A stretch of 64,000 bases of DNA from an uncultured Coriobacteriales bacterium (GCA_934654475.1 CAKUFZ010000001.1:62001-126000); one strand, 5' to 3'; positions 50,269-59,300 are shown, numbered from the stretch's first letter. The notes: a model not told the origin generated them from the sequence alone. Numbers and translations are program-made.

Positions 50269-51501
50269 CTAGATGCTTTCCATCTCCCCCAACACGGCGT
50301 AGTACCATTCCTCGCCGGGGTCGCAGTAGATGTTGGCAGCGTCCATGGTGAGCTTGCCGCCGTACATGTAGCCGAGGTACTCAACGTGAGCCCAGATGGC
50401 CTCTTCCCAGCTTGAGAAGCTGTGGCCCATCCAGCCCCAGGCGTTGTAAGGCCTGAAGCAGTACGCGCCCATCGTCGACTCGATGCAGGAAATGGCCGGT
50501 GACCAGCGAGGGTCGACGCCGTAGGCAAGGGCGGCCTGGGCAAAGACGCGGCCGTAGCCCGACAGCGTGGAGCCAGCAAGGTAGGCGTCGATGCGGGCAG
50601 CCCACGAGTCGACGGCGGAATCGCCGGAAGTGGAGTTGTCGGGCTGGGAGGGTTCGGGCTCGGGCTCGGGAGTCGGGGCAGGCGTCGAGCCGCCCGACTC
50701 AGAAGAACCCTGGTTGCCGTTTTGACCGGAGTTGATGATCTCGTTGGCGCGGTCCTCGTCCACGCGCTCGGTGGTTCCGTCGGGCTTCGTCTCGATGAAG
50801 ATGGTCTCTCCCGTGGACGAATCGGTCTCGGTCGTCACCGTAGACTGGTCGCGCGACGCGGCAGCGGCCGCCTGCGCCGCAAGCGCGGCCTGCCTGGCAG
50901 CCTCCTCCTCGGCAACACGCGCCTCGGCCTCATCGGCGGCCGCCTGCACCTGGGCAAGCGCCTCGGCGGCCTCGTCCTCGGCCTGCTGGGCCTCGGCGAG
51001 CAGGCCCTCTAGGTTCGCCTGCTCCTGCTCAAGTTCATCTTGAAGCTCGAGCAGGCCCTCAAGCTGGCCAGACGTGTAGGTTTGCACCGTATTGAGATAG
51101 GTCAGCGTGGCAACAAAGTTCTCAAAGCCATCCGACGACAGAATGACGTTCAAAAGGCCGGCGGAATTCTGCGAGAACTTGTACTGCGTGACCATGGCCG
51201 AAGCGGCCTTTTCCTGCGCACCGGGTATGCGGGCCTCGATGTCGGCAATGCGCGCACGGCAGTCTTCGACATCAGCCTGAGCCTGCGCGGTGGCCTCCAT
51301 GGCCTCGTTGTACGCCTGGCTCTTGGCAGAGACCTCTTGGCGCAGCTGAGCCAGGGTCTCTTTGGAGTCGGCGTGGGCGTCACCAATGGTCGGGCCCAGC
51401 GCCCAGGCGCCGCCAACCGTTATTGCAAGCCCCAGGGCCACGGCCGCGACTGCGCGGCCATACGGCCTAGAGCAGGCTTTGCTTTCATCTGAAAGCGCCA
51501 T
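50269..51501 (-). CDS. Secreted coiled-coil protein with C-terminal lysozyme-like domain
   Basis: The 410-residue protein has a signal peptide (AVAAVALGLAITVGGAWA, cleavage near AHA-D), a long Ala/Glu/Gln coiled coil (about residues 45-225) resembling the N-terminal part of PcsB-type cell-wall hydrolases, and a Pro/Glu/Ser-rich linker. A C-terminal domain (about 300-410) has YGVDPRWSPAISCIESTMGA, with a candidate catalytic Glu, YNAWGWMG and WEEAIWAHVEYLG. This resembles glucosaminidase/lysozyme-like folds. The ATG at 51501 has GGAGG upstream. Probable role: peptidoglycan turnover at division or growth. Confidence 0.8.
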   Translation of the reverse strand: MALSDESKACSRPYGRAVAAVALGLAITVGGAWALGPTIGDAHADSKETLAQLRQEVSAKSQAYNEAMEATAQAQADVEDCRARIADIEARIPGAQEKAASAMVTQYKFSQNSAGLLNVILSSDGFENFVATLTYLNTVQTYTSGQLEGLLELQDELEQEQANLEGLLAEAQQAEDEAAEALAQVQAAADEAEARVAEEEAARQAALAAQAAAAASRDQSTVTTETDSSTGETIFIETKPDGTTERVDEDRANEIINSGQNGNQGSSESGGSTPAPTPEPEPEPSQPDNSTSGDSAVDSWAARIDAYLAGSTLSGYGRVFAQAALAYGVDPRWSPAISCIESTMGAYCFRPYNAWGWMGHSFSSWEEAIWAHVEYLGYMYGGKLTMDAANIYCDPGEEWYYAVLGEMESI

Positions 51502-51570
51502 ACGTTTCCTCCTGAAAGGGGTAGGGATCATGGCGTATAGCGCTCTATTGTAATATAAGAATGTGTGCAT

Positions 51571-51637
51571 AGAAAGAAGCCGGGTTCTGCGCTTCGTTTC
51601 AGGGGCTTGAATAACCCCTGATGGCAGAACCCGGCTT
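51571..51637 (-). terminator. Nested-hairpin terminator after the asparaginase gene
   Basis: A 13-bp outer stem (AAGCCGGGTTCTG 51577-51589 with CAGAACCCGGCTT 51625-51637) encloses an inner CAGGGG/CCCCTG hairpin. On the minus strand CTTTCT follows. It is 23 bases past the stop at 51661. Confidence 0.75.
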
Positions 51638-51660
51638 GTATACACGCTGTGCGAAAAGGC

Positions 51661-52596
51661 CTAGTTGTGGGTCACGCGGACGTCGCCGAATGCATAACCC
51701 CAGTCCATCTGAGCGCAGGCGTTGTGAGCGACGACAGCCTCGCCCTCAACGGGGATGCAGATGAGGCCACCGTCGCCGCCGCGGTCTTCCACGGCCTCAA
51801 GCACGGCCTTCGCGGCGTCGCTGGGAGTCTGGCCCGCCCACAGCACGCGGGCATGCAGCTGGTAGCCGGCGCTTTCCTGGATGAAGCGCTCGCCGGTGCC
51901 CGTGCATGAAACGGCCAGCGTCTGCTGGTTGGCATAGGTGCCTGCGCCGGCAATGGGAGAGTCGCCCACGCGGCCCGGCTGCTGGTTGGTCACGCCGCCC
52001 GTGGAGGTACCGGCTGCGATGTTGCCTGCGGCGTCACGTGCGACGACGCCGATGGTGCCGTGGCCGGGCTTGTCCCAACCGCCGTCAGGCAAGGCCTGGA
52101 GTTCGGCGAGCTGCTTCTCACGCTCAGGCAGGATAAAGTAGGACTGCGGGGCGGTCTGGATGCCCCAGGCCTCGCACTGGGCCTCGGTGGGCTCCACCAT
52201 GAGGACGTGCGGGGTCTTCTCCATGACGGCACGGGCAGCGTCAATGGGGTTGCGCACACAATCGGCACCCGCGACAGCGCCGCAGCGACCGTCGCCGGTC
52301 ATGACACAGCTGTCCATCTCCGCCCTGCCCTCGCTCGTGAGGGCCGCGCCGCGACCTGCGTTGAACTCAGGGGCGTCCTCCATCACATGCACGCCGGCAA
52401 CAACGGCGTCGAGGGCGCTACCGCCCGCGTCGAGCACCGCCATGGCGGCGTCGAGGGCGCGCTTGATGTCTGCAGCGGCCTGCTGCTCGCGCTCGGGCGT
52501 GAAGGGATGGCGGCGGCGACCGGCGCCACCATGGACGACGACGACCGGCTTGCCGGCAGCGCCTTCAGTGGAATAGACGATAGGAGTCTCAGCCAT
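51661..52596 (-). CDS. Isoaspartyl peptidase / plant-type L-asparaginase
   Basis: The 311-residue Ntn-hydrolase precursor has VVVHGGAG near the start, VMEDAPEFNAGRGAALTSEG and the autocleavage site GHGTIGVVA, where the Thr becomes the N-terminal nucleophile of the beta chain. GGVTNQQPGRVGDSPIAGAG then follows and would bind substrate. It hydrolyses beta-aspartyl dipeptides and/or asparagine in the cytoplasm; no signal peptide is seen from the ATG at 52596 (AAGGT upstream). It diverges from larB, with a 186-bp gap in which I find no convincing promoter. Confidence 0.92.
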   Translation of the reverse strand: MAETPIVYSTEGAAGKPVVVVHGGAGRRRHPFTPEREQQAAADIKRALDAAMAVLDAGGSALDAVVAGVHVMEDAPEFNAGRGAALTSEGRAEMDSCVMTGDGRCGAVAGADCVRNPIDAARAVMEKTPHVLMVEPTEAQCEAWGIQTAPQSYFILPEREKQLAELQALPDGGWDKPGHGTIGVVARDAAGNIAAGTSTGGVTNQQPGRVGDSPIAGAGTYANQQTLAVSCTGTGERFIQESAGYQLHARVLWAGQTPSDAAKAVLEAVEDRGGDGGLICIPVEGEAVVAHNACAQMDWGYAFGDVRVTHN

Positions 52597-52782
52597 TTGA
52601 GCGACCTTTCGTGTGACATAGGCAATGGGCAAAACAGCCCCGCGGGCGCTTCCCGCATGGGTGTGAGCAGTGTAGTCCACCTTGATGCAGCATGCTTGTG
52701 CAAATCGCTAAAGATAGATGTCTTGGAAGGCGAAATTGCCCTCAAATGGTAGAGTCTTTTCGCACATGCGAAGGGAGACGTG

Positions 52783-53556
52783 ATGGAGAGAAGCGAGCTG
52801 CTCGCGCTTTTGGATGAGGTTTCACAAGGTCGCGTGCAGGCCGAAGAGGCGGCGCGGCGCATCGGCACGGCTGACGTGGCCGAACTTGAATACGCGACCC
52901 TCGACCTGCAGCGCGGCGCACGCCAGGGCGTGTCGGAAGTTGTGTATGGTGCAGGAAAAACCGCCGGGCAAATTGCTGGCATCGTGGGTGCCCTCGTGCA
53001 ATCCGGTCAGGCCCGCGTCATGGTGACACGCCTTGACCAGGAGAAAGCCGCCGATATCCAGTCTCTCTTAGAAAACGATACGCAATCAGATATCACTCTC
53101 GCCTACTATGAGCAGGCTCGCATGGGCATCGTAGGCGGCAAGCCCGCAGCGGACAGCGAGGGGACAATCCTCATCGTATGCGCAGGTACGAGCGACCTTC
53201 CCGTGGCCGAGGAGGCAGCCCTTACCGCCGAGATGCTCGGCAACCGCGTCGTGCGCGCATGGGACGTGGGCGTGGCCGGCATCCATCGCCTCCTTCGCCA
53301 TGCCGGCGACATCGCGAACGCTAACGTCATCGTCGCCGTCGCCGGCATGGAGGGGGCGCTTCCCAGCGTCGTCGCAGGCCTGGCGAGCTGCCCCGTCATT
53401 GCCGTTCCCACAAGCGTGGGCTACGGAGCGAGCTTTGGCGGCGTCACCGCCCTGCTTGCCATGCTCAACAGCTGCGCCAGCGGCGTGAGCGTCGTCAACA
53501 TCGACAACGGCTTTGGGGCCGGCTACCAGGCGAGCCTCATCAACCACCGCCGCTAA
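52783..53556 (+). CDS. larB: Nickel pincer cofactor biosynthesis protein LarB
   Basis: LarB carboxylates and hydrolyses nicotinic acid adenine dinucleotide to start the nickel-pincer nucleotide of lactate racemase. The 257-residue product has a PurE-like C-terminal half with VCAGTSDLPVAEEAALTAE, GVAGIHRLL, AGMEGALPSVVAG and PTSVGYGASFGGV. The ATG at 52783 has GGGAG upstream; an adjacent GTG (52780) is possible. It pairs with larC 35 bp downstream. No larE or larA lies in the window. Confidence 0.95.
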   Translation: MERSELLALLDEVSQGRVQAEEAARRIGTADVAELEYATLDLQRGARQGVSEVVYGAGKTAGQIAGIVGALVQSGQARVMVTRLDQEKAADIQSLLENDTQSDITLAYYEQARMGIVGGKPAADSEGTILIVCAGTSDLPVAEEAALTAEMLGNRVVRAWDVGVAGIHRLLRHAGDIANANVIVAVAGMEGALPSVVAGLASCPVIAVPTSVGYGASFGGVTALLAMLNSCASGVSVVNIDNGFGAGYQASLINHRR

Positions 53557-53591
53557 CGGCACGCCATCTCGCCGCGAGAAAGGACCACCTC

Positions 53592-55142
53592 ATGGGAAAG
53601 ACCCTCTATCTCGAATGTGCATCGGGCATCAGCGGCGACATGGTCGTCGCGTCCCTGCTCGATCTGGGAGCCGACGAGCAGCACCTGCGCGAGGCACTCG
53701 CGAGTCTGCCGCTCGCGGGGTACGAGGTCGTCGTGAGCGAGGTGACGAAGAACGGCGTGCGCGCCCGCGACTTCGACGTGCGGCTTCAGGCTGAGCTGGA
53801 AAACCATGACCACGACATGGCGTGGCTGTACGGCCATCTTGAAGGCGACGCTGCGCCCGCCCATGAGCATGAGCATGAGCATGAGCAGGCCGATGATTCC
53901 GGACGCGACCACCCCCACGCGCATGAGGACGAACATTCCCACAAGCACGAGGGCGCAAGTATGCACGGCTGCGATCATCACCATGACGAGGACGAGCATC
54001 ACCACGGACATAGTGGGCGCGAACTCCCCGCCCATGTGCATGATGGAGAGACGGCCCACTGCCATGAACACGAAGCCGAGCACAGCCACCATCACGAGCA
54101 CGAAGGCGCACATGGCGCGCACCACCACCATGAGCATCGCGGCCTGGCCGATGTCCTTGCAATCATCGACGCCGGCACGTTGACCCAGCGTGCAAGGCAC
54201 ACGGCCCAGCGCGTGTTCGAGGTCCTGGCCCAGGCGGAGGCCCAGGCGCACGGCACCACGCCGGAAAAGGTCCACTTCCACGAGGTCGGCGCCGTCGATT
54301 CCATCGTCGACATCGTCTCGGCGGCCGTGTGTCTCGATGCGCTCGACATCGACGAGGTCGTGGTTCCCTTCCTTTGCGAGGGAAGCGGGACCGTACGCTG
54401 CGCGCATGGCATATTGCCCGTACCCGTACCCGCCGTATGCGCCACGGTGGCCCAACACGGCATCGCGCTCCACGTGCTGCCCGTGCAAGGCGAGCTCGTC
54501 ACGCCCACAGGCGCGGCCATCGTGGCTGCGACGCGCACGCAGGACAAACTGCCTGCCGCTTTCCGCATCACCGCGACGGGCGTGGGAGCTGGCAAGCGCG
54601 ACAACAAGGGAACAAGCGGCATCCTGCGCGCCCACCTCATTGAGGCAGATGTGCCGCAGCGCAGCGACACGCAAGGCGACACCACGCCTCGCGAAATCTG
54701 GAAGCTCGAGTGCGACGTGGACGACTGCACGGGCGAAGCGCTCGGCTATTGCATGGAAGCGCTGCTCGCAGCGGGCGCAAAGGAGGCTCACTTCGTCCCC
54801 GTCTTCACAAAGAAAAACCGCCCCGCGTGGCAGATTCAAGTCATCTGCGACGAGGAACGGCGTGAGTGCTGCGAGAATATTCTCTTCTTGAACACGACCA
54901 CCATCGGCGTGAGGCGTCAGCGCATGGAGCGCACCGTGCTTGTACGCAGGCCCTGCAAGGTGGAGACCCCGCTTGGCACGGTAGACGCCAAGACGGTGGA
55001 GCTACCCGGCGGGAAGGTGCGCACGATGCCCGAGCACGACAGCCTTGCAGCCCTTGCGCACGCAAGCGACAAGGGTTACCAGGAAGTTTTGCGCACAGTA
55101 CTTGCTAGCATGCCGCCTGAATCACCTTGCGAGCAAGCATAG
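53592..55142 (+). CDS. larC: Nickel insertion protein LarC with His-rich insert, single ORF
   Basis: LarC inserts nickel into the pincer cofactor precursor using CTP. The 516-residue protein has YLECASGISGDMVVASLLDLG at the start, KVHFHEVGAVDSIVDI, GVGAGKRD and WKLECDVDDCTGEALGY. Residues about 91-183 hold about 34 His mixed with Glu, Asp and Gly, a probable nickel store. In Lactiplantibacillus the gene is split as larC1/larC2 and joined by frameshifting; here the frame is continuous. The last 38 bp overlap the convergent HEAT-like gene. Confidence 0.96.
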   Translation: MGKTLYLECASGISGDMVVASLLDLGADEQHLREALASLPLAGYEVVVSEVTKNGVRARDFDVRLQAELENHDHDMAWLYGHLEGDAAPAHEHEHEHEQADDSGRDHPHAHEDEHSHKHEGASMHGCDHHHDEDEHHHGHSGRELPAHVHDGETAHCHEHEAEHSHHHEHEGAHGAHHHHEHRGLADVLAIIDAGTLTQRARHTAQRVFEVLAQAEAQAHGTTPEKVHFHEVGAVDSIVDIVSAAVCLDALDIDEVVVPFLCEGSGTVRCAHGILPVPVPAVCATVAQHGIALHVLPVQGELVTPTGAAIVAATRTQDKLPAAFRITATGVGAGKRDNKGTSGILRAHLIEADVPQRSDTQGDTTPREIWKLECDVDDCTGEALGYCMEALLAAGAKEAHFVPVFTKKNRPAWQIQVICDEERRECCENILFLNTTTIGVRRQRMERTVLVRRPCKVETPLGTVDAKTVELPGGKVRTMPEHDSLAALAHASDKGYQEVLRTVLASMPPESPCEQA

Positions 55143-55674
55143 AGGCCTCGCCCTTTCCGCTCTGGGCATCAAAAGCGAGACGATCGATAATTGCCTGGCG
55201 CACCGCAGGGTCGATGTCGACCTGGACGAACTCGACGAGTGCCTGAAGCATCTCAGGGTACTCCTCGTCGCCATGCATGCACTGGATGGCCTCGTCCATG
55301 AGCGGCCATGCCTTGCTCGACCACTCCGGGCCGCACATGCCCAGGCTCACGAAATAGAGGAACGCATTGAGGCGCACGAGGCCCGACTCTTCCTCGAACA
55401 GGCAGTCTTCAGCACTCGTAAATGCCTCGGCGACAGCCTCGGGCGCATAGGGTGCGATGTGGGCGAGCGCGTCAAGCGACTCCCAGCGCGTCTGGGCCTC
55501 GGGGCGCCCGACGGCACTCACGAGAACGTCGGCATAGGCGGCAACCTTTTCGGGAACGGAAACGCTGGCCACGGCAAAGGCGTGGGCGGCAATCTGACGC
55601 TCCTTACGGCTGCGGCCAGAAAGGGCCTGCTGCCACAACTGCATTACCTGCTCTTCGGCTGACATGTCGCTCAT
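55105..55674 (-). CDS. HEAT-repeat-like helical protein of unknown function
   Basis: The 189-residue protein starts MSDMSAEEQVMQLWQQAL and appears all-helical. Repeated blocks such as RKERQIAAHAFAVAS, TRWESLDALAHIAPYAPEAV, SGLVRLNAFLYFVSLGM and VRQAIIDRLAF suggest HEAT-like repeats. No catalytic motif is seen. It overlaps the larC end by 38 bp in the opposite direction. I do not recognise a specific family; a role as a protein-binding scaffold is only a guess. Confidence 0.7.
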   Translation of the reverse strand: MSDMSAEEQVMQLWQQALSGRSRKERQIAAHAFAVASVSVPEKVAAYADVLVSAVGRPEAQTRWESLDALAHIAPYAPEAVAEAFTSAEDCLFEEESGLVRLNAFLYFVSLGMCGPEWSSKAWPLMDEAIQCMHGDEEYPEMLQALVEFVQVDIDPAVRQAIIDRLAFDAQSGKGEASMLARKVIQAAC

Positions 55675-55732
55675 AGCTGCCCCCTGATTGACTTGGTTGA
55701 TGTAGACCTCCCATTTTAGTCAAAAGGGCAGG

Positions 55733-55792
55733 AAAAAGGCACCTCGCCGCTGGCCCTTGTCTCAAAAACCAAACAAACGGCCAGCGGCGAGG
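55733..55792 (-). terminator. Terminator after the RlmKL-type gene
   Basis: A 14-bp perfect stem (CCTCGCCGCTGGCC 55742-55755 with GGCCAGCGGCGAGG 55779-55792) and a 23-nt loop are followed on the minus strand by TGCC and a T run. Confidence 0.85.
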
Positions 55793-55800
55793 ATGCAAAC

Positions 55801-58170
55801 TTAGCGAACGCGACGAGCCAGATAGCAGTGATGGATGCGGGCGTTGCGCTCGAAGTCGCGCGGAATGGTGGAGGCGGTCACGTCCTCGAGCTCGATGCCG
55901 GCCTTGTCGAGCTTCTCGAGGTCGGGCTCAAAACCGCGCAGGTTGCACGAGAAGATGATCGAGCCGGTGCGCGTGAGAAGGCGCGATGCGCCAATGATGA
56001 GCTCGGAGTGGTCGACCTGCACGTCGAAACCGCGCTTGTGCATGCGCGCGGAGTTGGAGAACGTCGGCGGATCGATGTAGATGAGGTCCCAGCGGTTGCC
56101 GGTGCGGCGCTGCTGCGAGATCCACGGCATGACATCGGCCTGCACGTACTCGTGCATGGGACCGGAGAAACCGTTCTGCTCCATGTTGCGCTGCGCCCAC
56201 GCCAGATAGGTCTTGCTCATGTCCACCGTGGTGGTCTGGTATGCGTCGCCCGCAGCCGCATAGCAGCTGGCAGCGCCGGTGTAGGCAAACAGGTTGAGGA
56301 AACGCACGCGGCTCGCGCGCTCGGCGATCATCGAGCGCACGATGCGGTGGTCGAGGAAGAGACCGGTGTCGAGGTAGTCGGAGAAGTTGACCTCAAAGAG
56401 CAGGCCGCCCTCTTCGACAAGTGCCGTGCGGCCCTGACGGACACGCTCGGAGTACTGCGAGCCGCCCTTGGAGTGACGGCGGACCTTGAGGAAGACGTTC
56501 TCGGGGTCGACGCCGAGCACGCGCGGCGTGATGGCGAGCGCGTCGGCCAGACGGCGCTGGGCCAGGTTCTGGTCAATGCCGCGAGGAGCGGCGTATTCGC
56601 TCATGACAACCCAACGACCAGGCGTGATGTCACTTCCCTGGTAGAGATCGATGCTCACCGCGTAATCGGGCAGGTCGGCGTCGTAGATGCGGTAGCAGCT
56701 GATGTTCTCCCTGCGGGCCCACTTGCCTGCAGCCTTGGCGGCCTTGTGCAGGCGCGCCGCAAACTGGTCGGAGGCAGGCACGAGCACGTCGATCTGCCCG
56801 GCGTCACCGGGAAGGTCGATGGTATGGAAGAGCTGCGGGGCAGGGGCGGCCTGGGCGGCGCGGGAGCCCTCGAGGGCCTCGCCCTCAGGCTGAGAAGCGT
56901 CCTCGTCCTTAGCGTCGGCACCGGCCGCAGCCTTCTGCACCATGGCGCGGGCGGCCTGGGCGGCACTGGGGAAGACGAGGATGGAAGCGTCGTCCTTGCC
57001 GTTGATGACGTTGCACACAACCTCGGGCTCGATGGAGAGCGTGCGCTGGAGAATGTCGGTGGTGACGAGGGCCGCAAGGGGCGCCTCGGCCAGCTGCTCA
57101 CCACGGGTGAGAGCCGCCATGGCCGCCAGGCGGGCAGGCAGGTCGCCCATGAGGCCAACGATGCCCTCGTCGGGCAGGGCGCACACGACGACGGGGTCGC
57201 TCAGGCGCTCCTCCCCCAGGTCGAGCACGGCGGGGCCACAGGCCTGAACGTCGAGCAGGCCGTCGACGCCGGCGCGCTTGGCCATGTCGGCGAGCTCCAC
57301 GCGTGCCGCAGGGTCGGTGCAGGCGACGCTCACGCGCACACCGCACGCGCGCCCCGCCTCAAAGCGGGCCTGGGCGTCGCGCAGGATCTCATCCCATGCC
57401 TGGGCGTCATGGCCAAGCCAGCCAGTGAAGCCCCAGTAACGCTTCACCAGGCGCGGAGCGCGGTCGGCGGCGATACAAGCGGCCTCAACGTCGAGCGCAG
57501 GCGAGGTGCCGAGCGGGTCGACGAGATGGGCGCGGTTGTTGCGGCGGCAGACCTTGGTCCAATCTGCCAGGTTGAGCAGCAGGTCGGCCATGTCCTCGCG
57601 CACGAAGCCCGCACGGCCAGAGGCGACGCGGCCGCGGGAAGGCACGCGATACCCGTGGTCGATGAGCGAGCCGCCGCCCAGGTCGAGCGAGAAGAGCGTC
57701 TTGTTGGCACGCACGGTGGCCACGATGCGCACGTCGGGACGGTCGACGTCAACGAAGGGGCGGCTGCCGCGCAGCTCGCGCAGACGGTCGCAGATGGCGT
57801 CCTTCACGCGCAGGGTCGCAAAGCGCATGTCGCGCACGCCGTCGTTGCCGCCGCGCGCCTCAACGGCGATGGTGGCGTTCTCGCCGACGTGGCGCTCCCA
57901 CGGGAACGCCTTTGCGGCCTCGTACAGCTCGTCGATGCTCGCCACGGGGTAGCGTCCCAAGACGAGCGTGACGCGGCTTGCCAGGCGCGCCCACAGGCAC
58001 ACCCGATACGCGCAGGCAAGGTCGCCGTAGAACGAGACGCTGCCGCGCAGGGGCCTGATGCGACGCGCGCCCAGCCCATGGAGCTCCTGGGCGAGCGGCT
58101 CCTCAAAGCCTGCGGGACACAGTGCCGCAAACTCAAGCTCGGCGGCGGTGTTGTCGATGTCGGTGCCCAT
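55801..58170 (-). CDS. rlmKL: RlmKL-type 23S rRNA methyltransferase with degenerate RlmL half
   Basis: The 789-residue protein has the RlmKL layout: THUMP-type N-terminus (FAALCPAGFEEPLAQELHGL), an RlmL methylase (about 180-400) and a C-terminal RlmK methylase with FLNLFAYTGAASCYAAA (SAM) and IYIDPPTFSNSARM. RlmK makes m7G2069 and RlmL makes m2G2445. In the RlmL half the SAM motif DPMCGSGT is DPLGTSPA (about 218-225), and the catalytic NPPYGERL position reads CALPDEGI (about 330-337). That half is therefore probably inactive, while RlmK looks intact. AAGGAAGG precedes the start. Confidence 0.88.
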   Translation of the reverse strand: MGTDIDNTAAELEFAALCPAGFEEPLAQELHGLGARRIRPLRGSVSFYGDLACAYRVCLWARLASRVTLVLGRYPVASIDELYEAAKAFPWERHVGENATIAVEARGGNDGVRDMRFATLRVKDAICDRLRELRGSRPFVDVDRPDVRIVATVRANKTLFSLDLGGGSLIDHGYRVPSRGRVASGRAGFVREDMADLLLNLADWTKVCRRNNRAHLVDPLGTSPALDVEAACIAADRAPRLVKRYWGFTGWLGHDAQAWDEILRDAQARFEAGRACGVRVSVACTDPAARVELADMAKRAGVDGLLDVQACGPAVLDLGEERLSDPVVVCALPDEGIVGLMGDLPARLAAMAALTRGEQLAEAPLAALVTTDILQRTLSIEPEVVCNVINGKDDASILVFPSAAQAARAMVQKAAAGADAKDEDASQPEGEALEGSRAAQAAPAPQLFHTIDLPGDAGQIDVLVPASDQFAARLHKAAKAAGKWARRENISCYRIYDADLPDYAVSIDLYQGSDITPGRWVVMSEYAAPRGIDQNLAQRRLADALAITPRVLGVDPENVFLKVRRHSKGGSQYSERVRQGRTALVEEGGLLFEVNFSDYLDTGLFLDHRIVRSMIAERASRVRFLNLFAYTGAASCYAAAGDAYQTTTVDMSKTYLAWAQRNMEQNGFSGPMHEYVQADVMPWISQQRRTGNRWDLIYIDPPTFSNSARMHKRGFDVQVDHSELIIGASRLLTRTGSIIFSCNLRGFEPDLEKLDKAGIELEDVTASTIPRDFERNARIHHCYLARRVR

Positions 58171-58187
58171 AAGCGTAGGGTCCTTCC

Positions 58188-59300
58188 TTACTCTCGAGAC
58201 CCGGACGGGTCGTAGAAACTCTCCAGGCCATAGGCCTGGGCAAAATCAAAGTCTTCAAAATCCTCGTCGTCATCATCGACGTCATGGTCATGGTTGCTGA
58301 CGTCGCCGTGATCGTGGTCATGACCACAGTCGCACGCATCGCCGCCCGTGTTGCCATGCTCTTCGTCCTCGTCAAAGGACGAAGTACCCAGAGCCGACCA
58401 GTCCAGGCCATGGCTGGCGCAGGTCTGCTCGTCCTCATACATGAGGGCGACAGCCTGCGTGCCGAGCTTGCCTGCGCCAATCGCGGAAAGCACGCCATAG
58501 AGGTCGCGGGCCGTGTCGACACCGGGAAGCGTGAGCTCCATGGACTCGGCCGCCTGCTCGATAAGGTCGATGTCCTTCACGTAGTGGTCGACGGTGAAGC
58601 CGGGCGCATAGTCACCCGCGAGCACCTTGGGCCCAAAGGTCGAAAGCGCCTTGGAGTCGGCCATGCCGCCGGCGAGGGCGTCAAGGGTCTGAGCGAGGTC
58701 AAGGCCGGCCTGCTTGGCAAAGGCAAGGCCCTCGGCGAAGCCCACCATCGCGCCGGCCAGCGCCGTCTGGTTGGCGAGCTTGGCAAGCTGGCCCTTGCCG
58801 GCCGCACCGAAACACACGATCTTCGAGCCCATGCAGGCAAGCACGTCGCGCACGCCGGCGAGCGTCTCAGCATCGGTGCCGCAGAAGATGGTGAGCGTGC
58901 CTGCCGCCGCACCCTGGGGGCCGCCCGTGACGGGAGCGTCGAAGGCATGCTTGCCGGAGAGCTCGGCGACCTCGGAGATGTCGCGCGCGAGCTGCGGGGA
59001 GGACGTGGTCATGTCGATGAGGTAGGAGCCGGGTGCACTGACCTCGAGAATGCCGTCGTGACTCAGGTAGAGGTCCTCAACGTCGACGGGGGTGCCCACC
59101 ATGGTGATGACGACGTCGGCATCGCGCACGGCAGAGGCGACGTCAGGGGCAAGCTGGGCCCCACGGGCGACGAGAGGGGCGCACTTTTCGGGAGTGCGAT
59201 TGAATACGCGCAGCTCATGGCCTGCGTCGATGAGGTGGCCCGCCATGGCGGCCCCCATCGTGCCGCAGCCGATGAAAGCAATCGTGCGCTTTGAGGTCAT
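58188..59300 (-). CDS. 3-hydroxyisobutyrate dehydrogenase-family oxidoreductase with Asp/His-rich tail
   Basis: The 370-residue beta-hydroxyacid dehydrogenase has RTIAFIGCGTMGAAMAGHLI (NAD(P) loop), DAPVTGGPQGAAAGTLTI (substrate loop) and GKGQLAKLANQTALAG, with the catalytic Lys region. The core ends near residue 305. The last 60 or so residues contain CDCGHDHDHGD and a run of Asp/Glu/Phe, unlike the family and likely to bind metal. The exact substrate is unknown. The ATG at 59300 has AGGA upstream. It lies 17 bp before the rlmKL start on the same strand. Confidence 0.88.
   Translation of the reverse strand: MTSKRTIAFIGCGTMGAAMAGHLIDAGHELRVFNRTPEKCAPLVARGAQLAPDVASAVRDADVVITMVGTPVDVEDLYLSHDGILEVSAPGSYLIDMTTSSPQLARDISEVAELSGKHAFDAPVTGGPQGAAAGTLTIFCGTDAETLAGVRDVLACMGSKIVCFGAAGKGQLAKLANQTALAGAMVGFAEGLAFAKQAGLDLAQTLDALAGGMADSKALSTFGPKVLAGDYAPGFTVDHYVKDIDLIEQAAESMELTLPGVDTARDLYGVLSAIGAGKLGTQAVALMYEDEQTCASHGLDWSALGTSSFDEDEEHGNTGGDACDCGHDHDHGDVSNHDHDVDDDDEDFEDFDFAQAYGLESFYDPSGSRE

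Noticed and set aside
53862..53888. Short CATGAG tandem repeat as a microsatellite or phase-variation tract
   Set aside because: The units are six bases, so changes in copy number keep the frame. It simply encodes His-Glu pairs of the LarC insert.
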